64,000 nucleotides of DNA from Kibdelosporangium aridum (GTDB taxonomy: Bacteria > Actinomycetota > Actinomycetes > Mycobacteriales > Pseudonocardiaceae), in the NCBI RefSeq assembly GCF_900176515.1, contig NZ_FWXV01000009.1, forward strand, positions 62,001-126,000. Direction: 5' to 3'. Shown here one piece after another: positions 8,336 to 17,189 of the stretch; position 1 is the stretch's first letter, and every line of letters begins with the position of its first letter. Below the pieces are notes generated by a model. That model was not told where the DNA came from. It searched no databases and was given only the letters and a program-made list of their open reading frames with translations. The position numbers were made by a program, and so were the translations under genes.

Positions 8336-9990
8336 GCGGTCTCACCACGCCAACGAAACAGCAGAACCCGGCGGCCAAGATGGCCGCGGCGGCTGGTAAC
8401 TGGGCCGACGACCGGCTGCACGCCGCGGGTGGCCTGCGCAAGCAGCTCAACAAGGTCTTCCCGACGCACTGGTCGTTCCTGCTCGGTGAAGTGGCGCTGT
8501 ACAGCTTCATCGTGCTGCTGCTGTCCGGTACGTACCTCGCGCTGTTCTTCGACCCGTCGATGCAGCACGTGGAGTACCAGGGCGCGTTCACCAACCTGCG
8601 TGGCCTGGGGATGTCGCGGGCCTACGAGACCGCGCTGAACCTGTCGTTCGAGGTGCGCGGTGGTCTGTTCGTCCGCCAGGTGCACCACTGGGCGGCGCTG
8701 CTGTTCATGGCCGCGATCGTGCTGCACATGTTCCGCGTGTTCTTCACCGGCGCGTTCCGCCGCCCGCGTGAGACGAACTGGGTCATCGGCATCCTGCTGT
8801 TCATGCTGGGCGCCATCGAGGGCTTCGCCGGCTACTCGCTGCCGGACGACCTGCTCTCCGGTGCGGGCCTGCGGATCATGTCGGGTCTGATCCTGTCCAT
8901 CCCGGTGATCGGCACCTGGGTGAACGCACTGCTGTTCCGCGGTGAGTTCCCGGGTGAAGAAGTCATCCCCATGTTGTACACCGCGCACATCCTGCTGATC
9001 CCGGGCATCCTGCTCGCGCTGGTCGCGGTGCACGTGGGTCTGGTCTGGTACCAGAAGCACACCCAGTTCCCCGGTGTCATGCGCACCGAGAAGAACGTCG
9101 TCGGCGTGCGGATCATGCCGTACTTCTCGCTGAAGGGCGGCGGCTTCTTCGCCATCGTCGTCGGTGTGACCGCACTGCTCGGTGGCCTTTTCCAGATCAA
9201 CCCGATCTGGAACTTCGGCCCGTTCAACCCGGCGCACATCTCCGCGGGAACCGTGCCCGACTGGTACATGGGCTGGACCGACGGCCTGATCCGGTTGTGG
9301 CCCGCGTGGGAGGTCTACCTCGGGGACTACATGATCCCGGCGGCGTTCTTCCCGTTCATGCTCGGTCTGCCGTTGCTGACCGGTATCGCGGCGGTGTACC
9401 CGTGGATCGAGCGGAAGTTCACCAAGGACTACGCGCACCACAACCTGCTGCAGCGGCCGCGTGACGTGCCGGTCCGCACCTCGCTGGGTGCCATGGCCAT
9501 CACGTACTTCATGGTCGCGCTGCTGTCGGCCGCGAACGACGTGCTGGCGGAGAAGTTCGACATCTCGCTGAACGCGACGACCTGGATGGGCCGGATCGGC
9601 CTGCTGGTCCTGCCGCCGCTTGCGTACTTCATCACCTACCGCATCTGCCTCGGCCTGCAGCACGCCGACCGCGAGGTGCTGGCGCACGGTGTGGAGACCG
9701 GCATCATCAAGCGGCTGCCGCACGGTGAGTTCATCGAGCTGCACCAGCCGCTCGGCCCGGTCGACGACCACGGCCACCCGATCCCGCTGGCCTACCAGGG
9801 CGCCGCGGTGCCGAAGAAGATGAACAAACTCGGCTCCGCGGGCCGTCCGGTCCGGGGCACGCTGCTGACCCCCGACCCGATCGAGGAGACCAAGGCGCTG
9901 GAAGCGGCCCGCGCCGCCCAGCACAACGGTCACGGCAACGGCCAGGTCGGCGAGCACAGCGAAGGACCAGGCTCGCACAGCCACGGCTGA
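8332..9990 (+). CDS. qcrB: Cytochrome b subunit of the bc1 complex, copy 1
   Basis: 552-residue membrane subunit carrying the two b hemes and both quinone sites. Heme-ligand histidines are in VHHWAALLFM and LHMFRV, with the second pair in the AHILLIPG/VAVHVGL helices. The Qo-side segment reads PDWYMGWTDGL. The C-terminus has the actinobacterial extension with NKLGSAGRPV. ATG overlaps the qcrA stop. A 14-bp terminator follows, so this copy is the one co-transcribed with ctaE-qcrCA. A second paralogue lies directly downstream. Confidence 0.95.
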   Translation: MSGLTTPTKQQNPAAKMAAAAGNWADDRLHAAGGLRKQLNKVFPTHWSFLLGEVALYSFIVLLLSGTYLALFFDPSMQHVEYQGAFTNLRGLGMSRAYETALNLSFEVRGGLFVRQVHHWAALLFMAAIVLHMFRVFFTGAFRRPRETNWVIGILLFMLGAIEGFAGYSLPDDLLSGAGLRIMSGLILSIPVIGTWVNALLFRGEFPGEEVIPMLYTAHILLIPGILLALVAVHVGLVWYQKHTQFPGVMRTEKNVVGVRIMPYFSLKGGGFFAIVVGVTALLGGLFQINPIWNFGPFNPAHISAGTVPDWYMGWTDGLIRLWPAWEVYLGDYMIPAAFFPFMLGLPLLTGIAAVYPWIERKFTKDYAHHNLLQRPRDVPVRTSLGAMAITYFMVALLSAANDVLAEKFDISLNATTWMGRIGLLVLPPLAYFITYRICLGLQHADREVLAHGVETGIIKRLPHGEFIELHQPLGPVDDHGHPIPLAYQGAAVPKKMNKLGSAGRPVRGTLLTPDPIEETKALEAARAAQHNGHGNGQVGEHSEGPGSHSHG

Positions 9991-10006
9991 GTCTCGTAGT
10001 ACCCAC

Positions 10007-10040
10007 CAGGACCCCCTCCCCATCCCGGGAGGGGGTCCTG
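10007..10040 (+). terminator. Terminator of the ctaE-qcrCAB operon
   Basis: 14-bp stem CAGGACCCCCTCCC with its complement, loop CATCCC, then TCTTATT. It separates the first qcrB from the paralogue downstream. Confidence 0.85.
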
Positions 10041-10118
10041 TCTTATTCGGGACCTACGTCCCTGGGTGCCCGCTATCCGGTGTGAACAGAATGAAAGGCG
10101 GGGACCTGGGGAGGCGCC

Positions 10119-11705
10119 GTGAGCGGATTGACCACACCGACAAAGGGACCGAACCGGGCCGCGAAAGCCGCGGCCGCGGCGGGGAACTGGGCTGACGACC
10201 GGCTGCACGCCGCGGGCGGGATCCGGCGCCAGCTGAACAAGGTCTTCCCGACGCACTGGTCGTTCCTGCTCGGTGAAGTGGCGCTGTACAGCTTCATCGT
10301 TTTGCTGCTTTCCGGGACCTATTTGGCTTTGTTCTTCGATCCCTCGATGCAGCACGTGGAGTACCAGGGGGCGTACGCGAACCTGCGGGGCGTTCAGATG
10401 TCCCGGGCCTACGAGTCCGCGTTGAACATCTCGTTCGAGGTGCGCGGTGGTCTGTTCGTGCGCCAGGTGCACCACTGGGCGGCGTTGCTTTTCATGGCTG
10501 CCTTGGTGCTGCACATGTTCCGGACGTTCTTCACCGGCGCGTTCCGGCGGCCGCGTGAGGCGAACTGGGTGATCGGGATCGTGATCTTCCTGATCGGCAC
10601 GGTCGAGGGCCTGACCGGCTACTCGCTGCCGGACGATCTGCTCTCCGGCGCCGGGATCCGGGTGACCTCGGGCTTGATCATGTCCATTCCGGTGATCGGG
10701 ACCTGGCTGAACGCGTTGCTGTTCCGCGGCGAGTTCCCTGGCGAGGAGTTCATCCCGTTCATCTACACCGCACACATCCTGATCATCCCCGGCATCATTC
10801 TCGCGCTGGTCGTGGTGCACGTCGGCCTGGTCTGGTACCAGAAGCACACCCAGTTCCCCGGGCACCTGCGCAAGGAGTCCAATGTGGTCGGTGTGCGGAT
10901 CATGCCGTACTTCTCGTTGAAGGCAGGCGGTTTCTTCGCGATCGTGGTCGGCGTGATCGCCCTGCTCGGCGGGTTGTTCCAGATCAACCCGATCTGGAAC
11001 TTCGGGCCGTTCAACACCGCGCACATCTCCGCGGGCATCGTGCCGGACTGGTACATGGCGTGGACGGACGGGCTCGTCCGGCTGTGGCCCGCTTGGGAAA
11101 TCTCGTTCTGGGACTACACGATCCCGGCCGCGTTCTTCCCGTTCGTCCTCGGGCTGCCTTTGCTCACCGGGCTTGCCGCGGTCTACCCCTGGATCGAACG
11201 AAAGTTCACAAAGGACTACGCGCACCACAACCTGTTGCAGCGGCCGCGTGACGTGCCGGTCCGGACTTCGTTGGGTGCCATGGCGATCACGTACTTCATG
11301 GTGATGCTGCTGTCCGCGGCGAACGACGTGTTCGCGGAGAAGTTCGACATCTCGTTGAACGCGACCACGTGGATGGGCCGGATCGGGCTGCTTGTGTTGC
11401 CGCCGTTGGCCTACTTCATCACGTACCGGATCTGCCTTGGCCTGCAACGGTCTGACCGCGAAGTGCTGGCGCACGGCATTGAGACCGGCATCATCAAACG
11501 GTTGCCACACGGCGAGTTCATCGAGCTACACCAGCCACTGGGTGACCGTCCGCTCGTGTACCAGGGCGCGGCCGTACCGAAGAAGATGAACAAACTCGGT
11601 TCGGCCGGTCGCCCGGTCGCCGGAACACTGCTGAGCCCTGACCCGGTCGAGGAGACCAAGGCACTGGAAGCGGCTCGGCGCAACGGTCATCCAGAACAGC
11701 GCTAG
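10119..11705 (+). CDS. qcrB: Second cytochrome b subunit (tandem qcrB paralogue)
   Basis: 528-residue full-length paralogue of the gene immediately upstream; most of the sequence is identical and all heme-ligand His segments are kept. It differs at the Qo-side region (PDWYMAWTDGL, then EISFWDYTIPA where copy 1 has EVYLGDYMIPA), in the hydrophobic helices, and lacks about ten residues near the C-terminus (copy 1 GPVDDHGHPIP). GTG 10119 follows GGGGAGG. It lies behind a terminator and so needs its own promoter in 10041-10118. No qcrC/qcrA partner accompanies it, so it would have to swap into the same complex. Its stop interlocks with the convergent gene (CTAG). Confidence 0.93.
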   Translation: MSGLTTPTKGPNRAAKAAAAAGNWADDRLHAAGGIRRQLNKVFPTHWSFLLGEVALYSFIVLLLSGTYLALFFDPSMQHVEYQGAYANLRGVQMSRAYESALNISFEVRGGLFVRQVHHWAALLFMAALVLHMFRTFFTGAFRRPREANWVIGIVIFLIGTVEGLTGYSLPDDLLSGAGIRVTSGLIMSIPVIGTWLNALLFRGEFPGEEFIPFIYTAHILIIPGIILALVVVHVGLVWYQKHTQFPGHLRKESNVVGVRIMPYFSLKAGGFFAIVVGVIALLGGLFQINPIWNFGPFNTAHISAGIVPDWYMAWTDGLVRLWPAWEISFWDYTIPAAFFPFVLGLPLLTGLAAVYPWIERKFTKDYAHHNLLQRPRDVPVRTSLGAMAITYFMVMLLSAANDVFAEKFDISLNATTWMGRIGLLVLPPLAYFITYRICLGLQRSDREVLAHGIETGIIKRLPHGEFIELHQPLGDRPLVYQGAAVPKKMNKLGSAGRPVAGTLLSPDPVEETKALEAARRNGHPEQR

Positions 11706-11989
11706 TCGGCGTCCTCGGAGCCGATCGAGAAGGCGGCTTCGGTGTCCTGCCGGGAGTAGGACCGGAACGCGATGTGCGTGTCGGTCGCGACCACACCGGG
11801 GATCTTGCTGATCCGGCCGGGGATCAGGTCGGCCAGCTCCTCGTGCTTGGCCACGCCCATGATCGCGATCAGGTCGACGTCACCGGCGCACGAGTACACC
11901 TCGGTGACGCCGGGGACATCGGCGATGGCCTGCGCGGTCTCGGGAATGCTCGCCGCATCCACCTGGATCATCACGATCGCCTTGATCAC
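11702..11989 (-). CDS. Stand-alone Lrp/AsnC-type ligand-binding (RAM) domain
   Basis: 95 residues forming only the alpha-beta RAM sandwich of Lrp proteins: a VMIQVDAASIPETAQAI strand-helix, GVTEVYSCAGDVDLIAIMG, then IPGVVATDTHIAF. There is no DNA-binding helix-turn-helix, so it should sense a small molecule, usually an amino acid, or pair with a full-length Lrp. GTG 11989 follows GGAGGAC. The TAG stop interlocks with the convergent qcrB stop in a shared CTAG. Such single-domain proteins next to the bc1 genes recur in actinobacteria as I recall, but no function is established. Confidence 0.8.
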   Translation of the reverse strand: MIKAIVMIQVDAASIPETAQAIADVPGVTEVYSCAGDVDLIAIMGVAKHEELADLIPGRISKIPGVVATDTHIAFRSYSRQDTEAAFSIGSEDAD

Positions 11990-12023
11990 GGGTGTCCTCC
12001 CTGGTCGTCTGCCAAGGCACAGA

Positions 12024-12410
12024 CTAGACCGCGACGTGACCCGTGGTGACGTCGATGTGCCCTGGCACATCGTCGTGTCGATCACCCACTGACAGCGTCC
12101 CGGTCGGCTCGACCAGCAGGACGGACGCGCCCAGCTTGGACGAGGGCTTGTGGAACGTGCCGCGTGGCACGACGAATATCTGCCCCTGCTGCAGCGTGAC
12201 CGTGCGCTCGCCGGCGTCCTCGCGTAAGCCGATCTCGATCTCGCCACTCAGGACCAGGAAGAACTCGTCGGTGTCCTCGTGCACGTGCCAGACGTGCTCG
12301 CCGGCGAACTTCGCGATCCGGACGTCGTAGTTGTTGATGTACGCGATGATCCGCGGGCTCCACGGTGCGTCGAAGCCTTCCAGCGCGGCGGTCAGGTCGA
12401 TCGGATTCAT
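12024..12410 (-). CDS. Small cupin-domain protein
   Basis: 128-residue single cupin barrel. The first cupin motif HVHEDTDEFFLVLSGEIEIG and the second PRGTFHKP supply the usual His/Glu metal ligands. The substrate is not predictable. The ATG follows GGAGGATC. It is divergent from a GlxA-type regulator 52 bp away, which suggests it is that regulator's target. Confidence 0.85.
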   Translation of the reverse strand: MNPIDLTAALEGFDAPWSPRIIAYINNYDVRIAKFAGEHVWHVHEDTDEFFLVLSGEIEIGLREDAGERTVTLQQGQIFVVPRGTFHKPSSKLGASVLLVEPTGTLSVGDRHDDVPGHIDVTTGHVAV

Positions 12411-12462
12411 GGCTTGATCCTCCGGCCTGGTGCGGCGGTGCGGTGAGTGCTAGGAATTGCAC

Positions 12463-13425
12463 ATGCCGCAAGAATCCTCGCACCGGGTGGCGGTGATCGT
12501 CGACGAGGGGTCGAACCCGTTCGAACTGGGCGTGGCCACCGAGTTGTTCGGGCTGCGGCGGCCGGAACTGCACCGGGACTGGTACTCGTTCACGGTGTGC
12601 GCCGCGGATCCGAGCGTTCGGATGCACCTCGGGATGTTCACGATGAGCGGCATCGCGGGCCTGGAAGCCGTGGACGCGGCGGACACCGTGATCGTCCCGA
12701 ACCGCCCGGATCCGCTGAACACTCCGGGTTGTGCGGTCCTGTCAGCGATCGCTCGCGCGGCGGACCGTGGCGCTCGCTTGGTCAGCTTCTGCACGGGGAC
12801 TTTCTCGTTGGCTGCCGCGGGTGTCCTCGATGGACGCCGTGCGACCACGCATTGGCAGTGGGCTGACGAATTCGTGGCGCGATATCCGACCGTCCACCTT
12901 GAACCGGACGTGCTTTTCGTCGACGACGGCAATGTTCTGACCGCGGCGGGCAGTGCGGCGGCTCTCGACCTTGGGCTGCACCTGATTCACCGCGATCACG
13001 GCGCGGAGATCGCCAACGCGGTGAGCCGTCGGCTGGTGTTCACCGGTCGCCGGGACGGTGGCCAGCGGCAGTTCGTCGAACGCCCGATTCCGGACGTCCC
13101 GGACACGTCGCTCGCGCCTGTCCTGGAATGGGCCCGGTCCCAGCTGGGCCAACCGTTGACGGTGGCCGATCTGGCCTCGCGGGCGGCCACGAGCCAGGCG
13201 ACGTTGCACCGCCGGTTCCGTACTGAACTCGGGACTACGCCCCTGGCTTGGCTGACCGGTGAACGCATTTCGTTGGCGTGCCGTCTGATTGAACGCGGAG
13301 AACAGCGGTTGGATTGGGTGGCGCGGGAAAGCGGCTTCGGCACGGCCGCCAACCTGCGGATACAACTGCGGCGGCACACGGGGTTGAGTCCCTCCGCGTA
13401 CCGCCGCAGGTTCGGTCCGGTCTAG
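12463..13425 (+). CDS. GlxA-type AraC family transcriptional regulator
   Basis: 320 residues in two parts. Residues 1-165 form a DJ-1/PfpI-like domain with the Cys of SFCTGTFSLAAAG at the nucleophile elbow, and the last ~100 residues form an AraC helix-turn-helix pair (LTVADLASRAATSQATLHRRF and a LSPSAYRRRF end). GlxA proteins sense small metabolites through the N-terminal domain. ATG 12463 is preferred to TTG 12457. The divergent cupin gene is the likely target. The stop interlocks with the convergent gene in CTAG. Confidence 0.9.
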   Translation: MPQESSHRVAVIVDEGSNPFELGVATELFGLRRPELHRDWYSFTVCAADPSVRMHLGMFTMSGIAGLEAVDAADTVIVPNRPDPLNTPGCAVLSAIARAADRGARLVSFCTGTFSLAAAGVLDGRRATTHWQWADEFVARYPTVHLEPDVLFVDDGNVLTAAGSAAALDLGLHLIHRDHGAEIANAVSRRLVFTGRRDGGQRQFVERPIPDVPDTSLAPVLEWARSQLGQPLTVADLASRAATSQATLHRRFRTELGTTPLAWLTGERISLACRLIERGEQRLDWVARESGFGTAANLRIQLRRHTGLSPSAYRRRFGPV

Positions 13426-13922
13426 CGCTCGTCGTACTTCACCTGGATGCGCAGCGCCGGTGCGGTCGGGGAGTCGCAGTGGTGCTCGATATCGGCGGCG
13501 AAGCGGGTCACGTTGCCGTCCGCGGTGCGCTCGAGTTCCATGATGTCGACGGTGGCGTAGTCGTCTGCGCAAGACAGCGCCCCGGAGCGGCCTCCGGCGA
13601 TCACCCTGATACCGACGCCGGTCGGGTTCTCGCTGATAGAGCGGACGTTCTCGTATCTCCCGGTCGTCAGTTGCTCGCCGGGGCTGAGCTCGACCCGCAT
13701 CCACTCGAAGCCGTTGGCGCTTTCGCCGTCGAGGTTGAGCAGCCCGTCGTACTGGAAGACGTTCACGGTGTACCAGGTGTCGGGCTGGACATACGTGGGG
13801 AACGCACCTGGTTCGGTGGTGAAGGTGAAGGCACCCACCGAGTCCTGTGCTGCGGCCGAAGCTGCCCCGAATGTCAACAAACCTGCAGCGGCCAGCGCGA
13901 ATGCGCGCGCGATGATGCGCAC
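13422..13922 (-). CDS. Secreted protein of unknown function
   Basis: 166 residues with a clear Sec signal peptide (basic start, hydrophobic core, cleavage near ASAAAQD). The mature part is a short beta-rich domain with two Cys residues (LSCADD, HHCDSP) that could form a disulfide. No family is recognised. It lies 43 bp downstream of the DEDDh exonuclease gene on the same strand and convergent with the GlxA regulator. Confidence 0.7.
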   Translation of the reverse strand: MRIIARAFALAAAGLLTFGAASAAAQDSVGAFTFTTEPGAFPTYVQPDTWYTVNVFQYDGLLNLDGESANGFEWMRVELSPGEQLTTGRYENVRSISENPTGVGIRVIAGGRSGALSCADDYATVDIMELERTADGNVTRFAADIEHHCDSPTAPALRIQVKYDER

Positions 13923-13965
13923 TGAAACCCCCTCATGTTCTGTTGGTGGCCGCAGGCTATCCAGC

Positions 13966-15663
13966 TCAGTCGAGCTGTGGACCGCTCCAGACTGATTCCG
14001 CGCGTTTCAGCCATGGCCGCCAACTTGCCGCCGAAGCCGCCGGGACTGTCCATGGAGCAGTGCACCGGACCATCCGTGTCCCGGGCTTCTCAAGCCAACG
14101 CAGCACGGCCCCAACCTCCTCGTGCGGCGCGCCGTACAGCGGCCCAGCCGACGGGATGACGGTCTCAGCGGACGACACAAGCATCTCGACGACCGGCATC
14201 GGGGCTACACCGCGAGGAGCGTTGCCCGCCGACGCGAGCCTGCCGTGCCGGACCACAGCAAAGTTCCAACCGCCCGTGCCGTCCGGGCGTGCTGCGACGA
14301 GCTCGGCGATCGAGGCGAGTGACGCGAGCCGCTGGCCATGGTCAAGTGCTCGCACGAGCAGAGCAAGGCGGTCACGTCCCTCAGCGGCTTGCTCAAAACG
14401 CTGTGCATCTGACAACTGCACCAATCGCGCGGCGGCGCGCCATAACGCGTCCACGCGGTGTCCCGCGACAAGACCGCGCACTGCCTCTACGTAGGGCTGG
14501 TACTCGTGGACGCTCTGGTGCCCAGCGCACGGCGCGCCACATCGGCCAATTTCTGCCAACAGACACGGTGTGCCCTTCGGTGACCGCGCCGGGATGCGCT
14601 GAGTGCACGGCCGAATGCCCGTACCTTCTTGCAACGCGACGGCCGCGCCCTCCGCGGAGCGCTGCGAGCGGAACGGTCCGAGCGAGCCGTCGCGAGGCGA
14701 GCGGACTATCGACAGCCGTGGGAATGCCTCGTCGGTGAGCGTGAGCCACCACGCTTGGTGCTTGTTGCGGGAACGTCGGTTGTACGTCGGTTTGTGCGCC
14801 GCAAGCAGACGTAACTCCCTGACCTCAGCCTCAAGGGCGTGCGCGCAGGTCACGGAGTCGACGCGGACAGCGAGGCCAACCATCTCGCGCAGCCGACGAC
14901 GTGTCTCACTGGCCGTGAAGTACTGACGGACACGGCGGCGCAGGTCGGACGCGGTGCCGACGTACAACACCTCCTCGCGCGGCCCACGGAACATGTACAC
15001 GCCTGGCTCGTTCGGCAGATCGGCCGCGAGCGTACGTTTGCGGCGCTGCTCGGGCGTGACCTCAGGTATGTAGTCGAGCAGCTCCTCCAGGGACTGCACA
15101 CCGACGGAGCCGACGCGTTCAAGCAGACCGTGCAGGACGTCGACGGTCGCTCGCGCGTCAGCCAGTGCCCGGTGAATGGGCGTCGTACTTGCACGGAACA
15201 GCTGGGCCAAGGCGGACAGACGGCAACTCGGTGCCTCCTCGCGGCTCAGGACGCGTCTTGCGAGACGCGCCGTGCACACAACGGCCGGGCGCGGCCAGTG
15301 GTAGCCGTAACGACGGCACGCAGCTTTCATGAAACTGACGTCGAAGCCCGAGTTGTGCGCGACCAGCACCGCGCCCGCGGCGAATTCGAGGAACGCGGGC
15401 AGCACCTCGATCAGCGGGGGCGCCTGGTAGACCATGGCGTTGGTGATGCCGGTGAGCGCCACGATCTCCGGCGGGATGCCCCTGCCCGGGTCGACCAGCG
15501 TGGCGAACTCGCCGATCACCTCGCCGCCGCGGACCTTGACCGCGCCGATCTCCGTGACCGAGTCCTGCTCCGCGCTGCCACCCGTGGTCTCCAGGTCGAA
15601 GACCACGAAAGTAGTGGTCCGCAACGGCGTGCCGAGTTCGTCGAACGACAGCTGCGTGTTCAT
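13966..15663 (-). CDS. DEDDh 3'-5' exonuclease fused to a GIY-YIG/UvrC-like nuclease
   Basis: 565-residue fusion. Residues about 15-180 form a DnaQ-type exonuclease: FDLETTG (Asp, Glu), AHNSGFDVSFM (Asp) and HRALADARATVD (His, Asp). The second part starts LPNEPGVYMFRG with the GIY-YIG strand VLYVGTASDLRRRV and continues into a UvrC/Cho-like region with a Cys-rich CLLAEIGRCGAPCAG. The architecture matches M. tuberculosis Rv2191. It probably acts in DNA repair; incision by the second half is inferred from UvrC. ATG 15663 lies 8 nt after a TAGTGT -10-like hexamer, so it may be leaderless. Divergent from the NYN gene. Confidence 0.9.
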   Translation of the reverse strand: MNTQLSFDELGTPLRTTTFVVFDLETTGGSAEQDSVTEIGAVKVRGGEVIGEFATLVDPGRGIPPEIVALTGITNAMVYQAPPLIEVLPAFLEFAAGAVLVAHNSGFDVSFMKAACRRYGYHWPRPAVVCTARLARRVLSREEAPSCRLSALAQLFRASTTPIHRALADARATVDVLHGLLERVGSVGVQSLEELLDYIPEVTPEQRRKRTLAADLPNEPGVYMFRGPREEVLYVGTASDLRRRVRQYFTASETRRRLREMVGLAVRVDSVTCAHALEAEVRELRLLAAHKPTYNRRSRNKHQAWWLTLTDEAFPRLSIVRSPRDGSLGPFRSQRSAEGAAVALQEGTGIRPCTQRIPARSPKGTPCLLAEIGRCGAPCAGHQSVHEYQPYVEAVRGLVAGHRVDALWRAAARLVQLSDAQRFEQAAEGRDRLALLVRALDHGQRLASLASIAELVAARPDGTGGWNFAVVRHGRLASAGNAPRGVAPMPVVEMLVSSAETVIPSAGPLYGAPHEEVGAVLRWLEKPGTRMVRCTAPWTVPAASAASWRPWLKRAESVWSGPQLD

Positions 15664-15826
15664 CGGGCGAGACACTAAGGGTCCACACCGACAGTTTCTG
15701 ATTGTCCTCGCTTCGCTCGGACGGGCTTTGTCACCAAAGCCGACCACGTCAGCCGGACCGCACCGCGAGGGGACGACACTGGGTGGACTAACTGGAACCC
15801 AGCGGGTCATTTAGACCTCGGCCAAC

Positions 15827-15832
15827 TAATCT
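15827..15832 (+). promoter_or_regulatory. -10 hexamer of the NYN gene (leaderless)
   Basis: TAATCT ends 6 nt before the ATG at 15839, placing the transcript start at the start codon. It could also drive the STAND gene downstream. Confidence 0.45.
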
Positions 15833-15838
15833 GGAGAG

Positions 15839-17182
15839 ATGGCGCCGCGCGAAGTGGACGAGGCCGACGAGCCGGTGGACGAGCTCGCCGAGACCTCCGA
15901 GGTGGAGTGGGACGGCATCCCCGATGCCGTGCGGTCCCGCCTTGCCGAAATCGGCGCCGAAGCCATCAGCGGCCTCAACCGCGTGGACATCCCGCAGCAG
16001 CTCAGAGCGGTCGCCAAGTTCGCGCCAGCCAAGCGTGCCCGGCTGGGTGGCTCGCAGATCATGGCGGCGCTGCGTGACTCCAACAGCTTCCGCACGGCGG
16101 TGGTCGAGTGGTGCCGTGAGCATCGGCCCGCGGTGCTTGAGGTCAGCGGTGCCGAGCCTGTCGCAGCCGCGGCCGCGGCGGTGCTCCTCGGCGACGAGAC
16201 GGCCGTGCACTACATCGAGCTCGTTTCGCGCCGTGCGGGCGACGCCGTGCTCAGAGCCGAACGAGATGCGGCGCTGACCAGGGCCGACCGCTTGGAGAAC
16301 GAGCTCAAGCAGACCAGGGGAGAGCTCGAAGTCGCCCAGGGCGCCGCGGACCTGGTCCGCGCGGACGCCGAAATCGAGCTCGACCGGCTGCGAAAGCGTT
16401 TGCGCGAACAAGGCGTGAAGCTCCGCGAGGCCAAGGACGCGGCGGCAGCGGCCGCTGAGGAGATGGAACGCCTTCGTGTCGAAGTAGCGGCCCAGATCGC
16501 CGACCTCACGAGCCAGCGAGACCGCGAACGTGAGCGTGCCGAAGCCGAACGCAAGAAAGCCCGCCGCGCCGAAGCGGACGCCGAGGTCGCCCGCCAATCC
16601 GCCCGCGAAGCCCGGCAAGCCGACGAAGTCCGCCTCGCCCTGCTCGTGGACACATTGGACGGGGCGGTCACCGGGTTGAGGCGCGAACTGGCCCTCGGTG
16701 GTGGTGGCCCACGTCCCGCCGACCTCGTCCGTGGTGCCACGGCAGCCCAGGGCACCGTCGGCCGTGTCGAGGACCCGGCCGCGTTGGACCGTCTGCTCGC
16801 GTTGCCGTCCGTCCACCTCGTCGTGGACGGCTACAACGTCACGAAGACCGGCTATCCCGACTTGCCTCTGGCCGATCAACGCGAGCGCCTCACACACCAG
16901 CTGTCGGCCCTCGCGGCGCGGACGTCGGCTGAGGTCACGCTCGTGTTCGATGGTGCTGGCGTTGTCGCCGTGCCGTCGGCTGCACCTCGCGGGGTGCGCG
17001 TGCTGTTCAGTGACCCGGGTGTGCTCGCGGATGACGTCATCCGGGCATTGGTCGCCGCGGAGCCCGAGGGACGGCCGGTGGTTGTCGTGACCTCGGACCG
17101 TGCCGTGGCGGATTCAGTGCGGCGACGGGGTGCGCACCCAGTGCCGTCCGCCGTGTTGCTCTCGCGGCTCGGCAGAGTCTAG
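15839..17182 (+). CDS. NYN-domain (YacP-type) predicted ribonuclease with long coiled coil
   Basis: 447 residues. An acidic N-terminus precedes a helical region (about 25-125), then about 150 residues of charged coiled coil rich in Glu, Arg and Ala (residues ~140-275), and a C-terminal NYN/PIN-like domain (~310-447). The nuclease acidic residues are visible in HLVVDGYN, TLVFDGAG, DDVIRAL and VVTSDRAVAD. YacP-type NYN proteins cleave or process RNA. The STAND ATPase gene starts 7 bp after this stop with its own AGGAAGG, so the two are co-transcribed. Confidence 0.85.
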   Translation: MAPREVDEADEPVDELAETSEVEWDGIPDAVRSRLAEIGAEAISGLNRVDIPQQLRAVAKFAPAKRARLGGSQIMAALRDSNSFRTAVVEWCREHRPAVLEVSGAEPVAAAAAAVLLGDETAVHYIELVSRRAGDAVLRAERDAALTRADRLENELKQTRGELEVAQGAADLVRADAEIELDRLRKRLREQGVKLREAKDAAAAAAEEMERLRVEVAAQIADLTSQRDRERERAEAERKKARRAEADAEVARQSAREARQADEVRLALLVDTLDGAVTGLRRELALGGGGPRPADLVRGATAAQGTVGRVEDPAALDRLLALPSVHLVVDGYNVTKTGYPDLPLADQRERLTHQLSALAARTSAEVTLVFDGAGVVAVPSAAPRGVRVLFSDPGVLADDVIRALVAAEPEGRPVVVVTSDRAVADSVRRRGAHPVPSAVLLSRLGRV

Positions 17183-17189
17183 GAAGGCC

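Noticed and set aside
8275..11510. Minus-strand frames across both qcrB genes
   Set aside because: Shadow frames; repeated in parallel in both copies because the genes themselves are duplicated.
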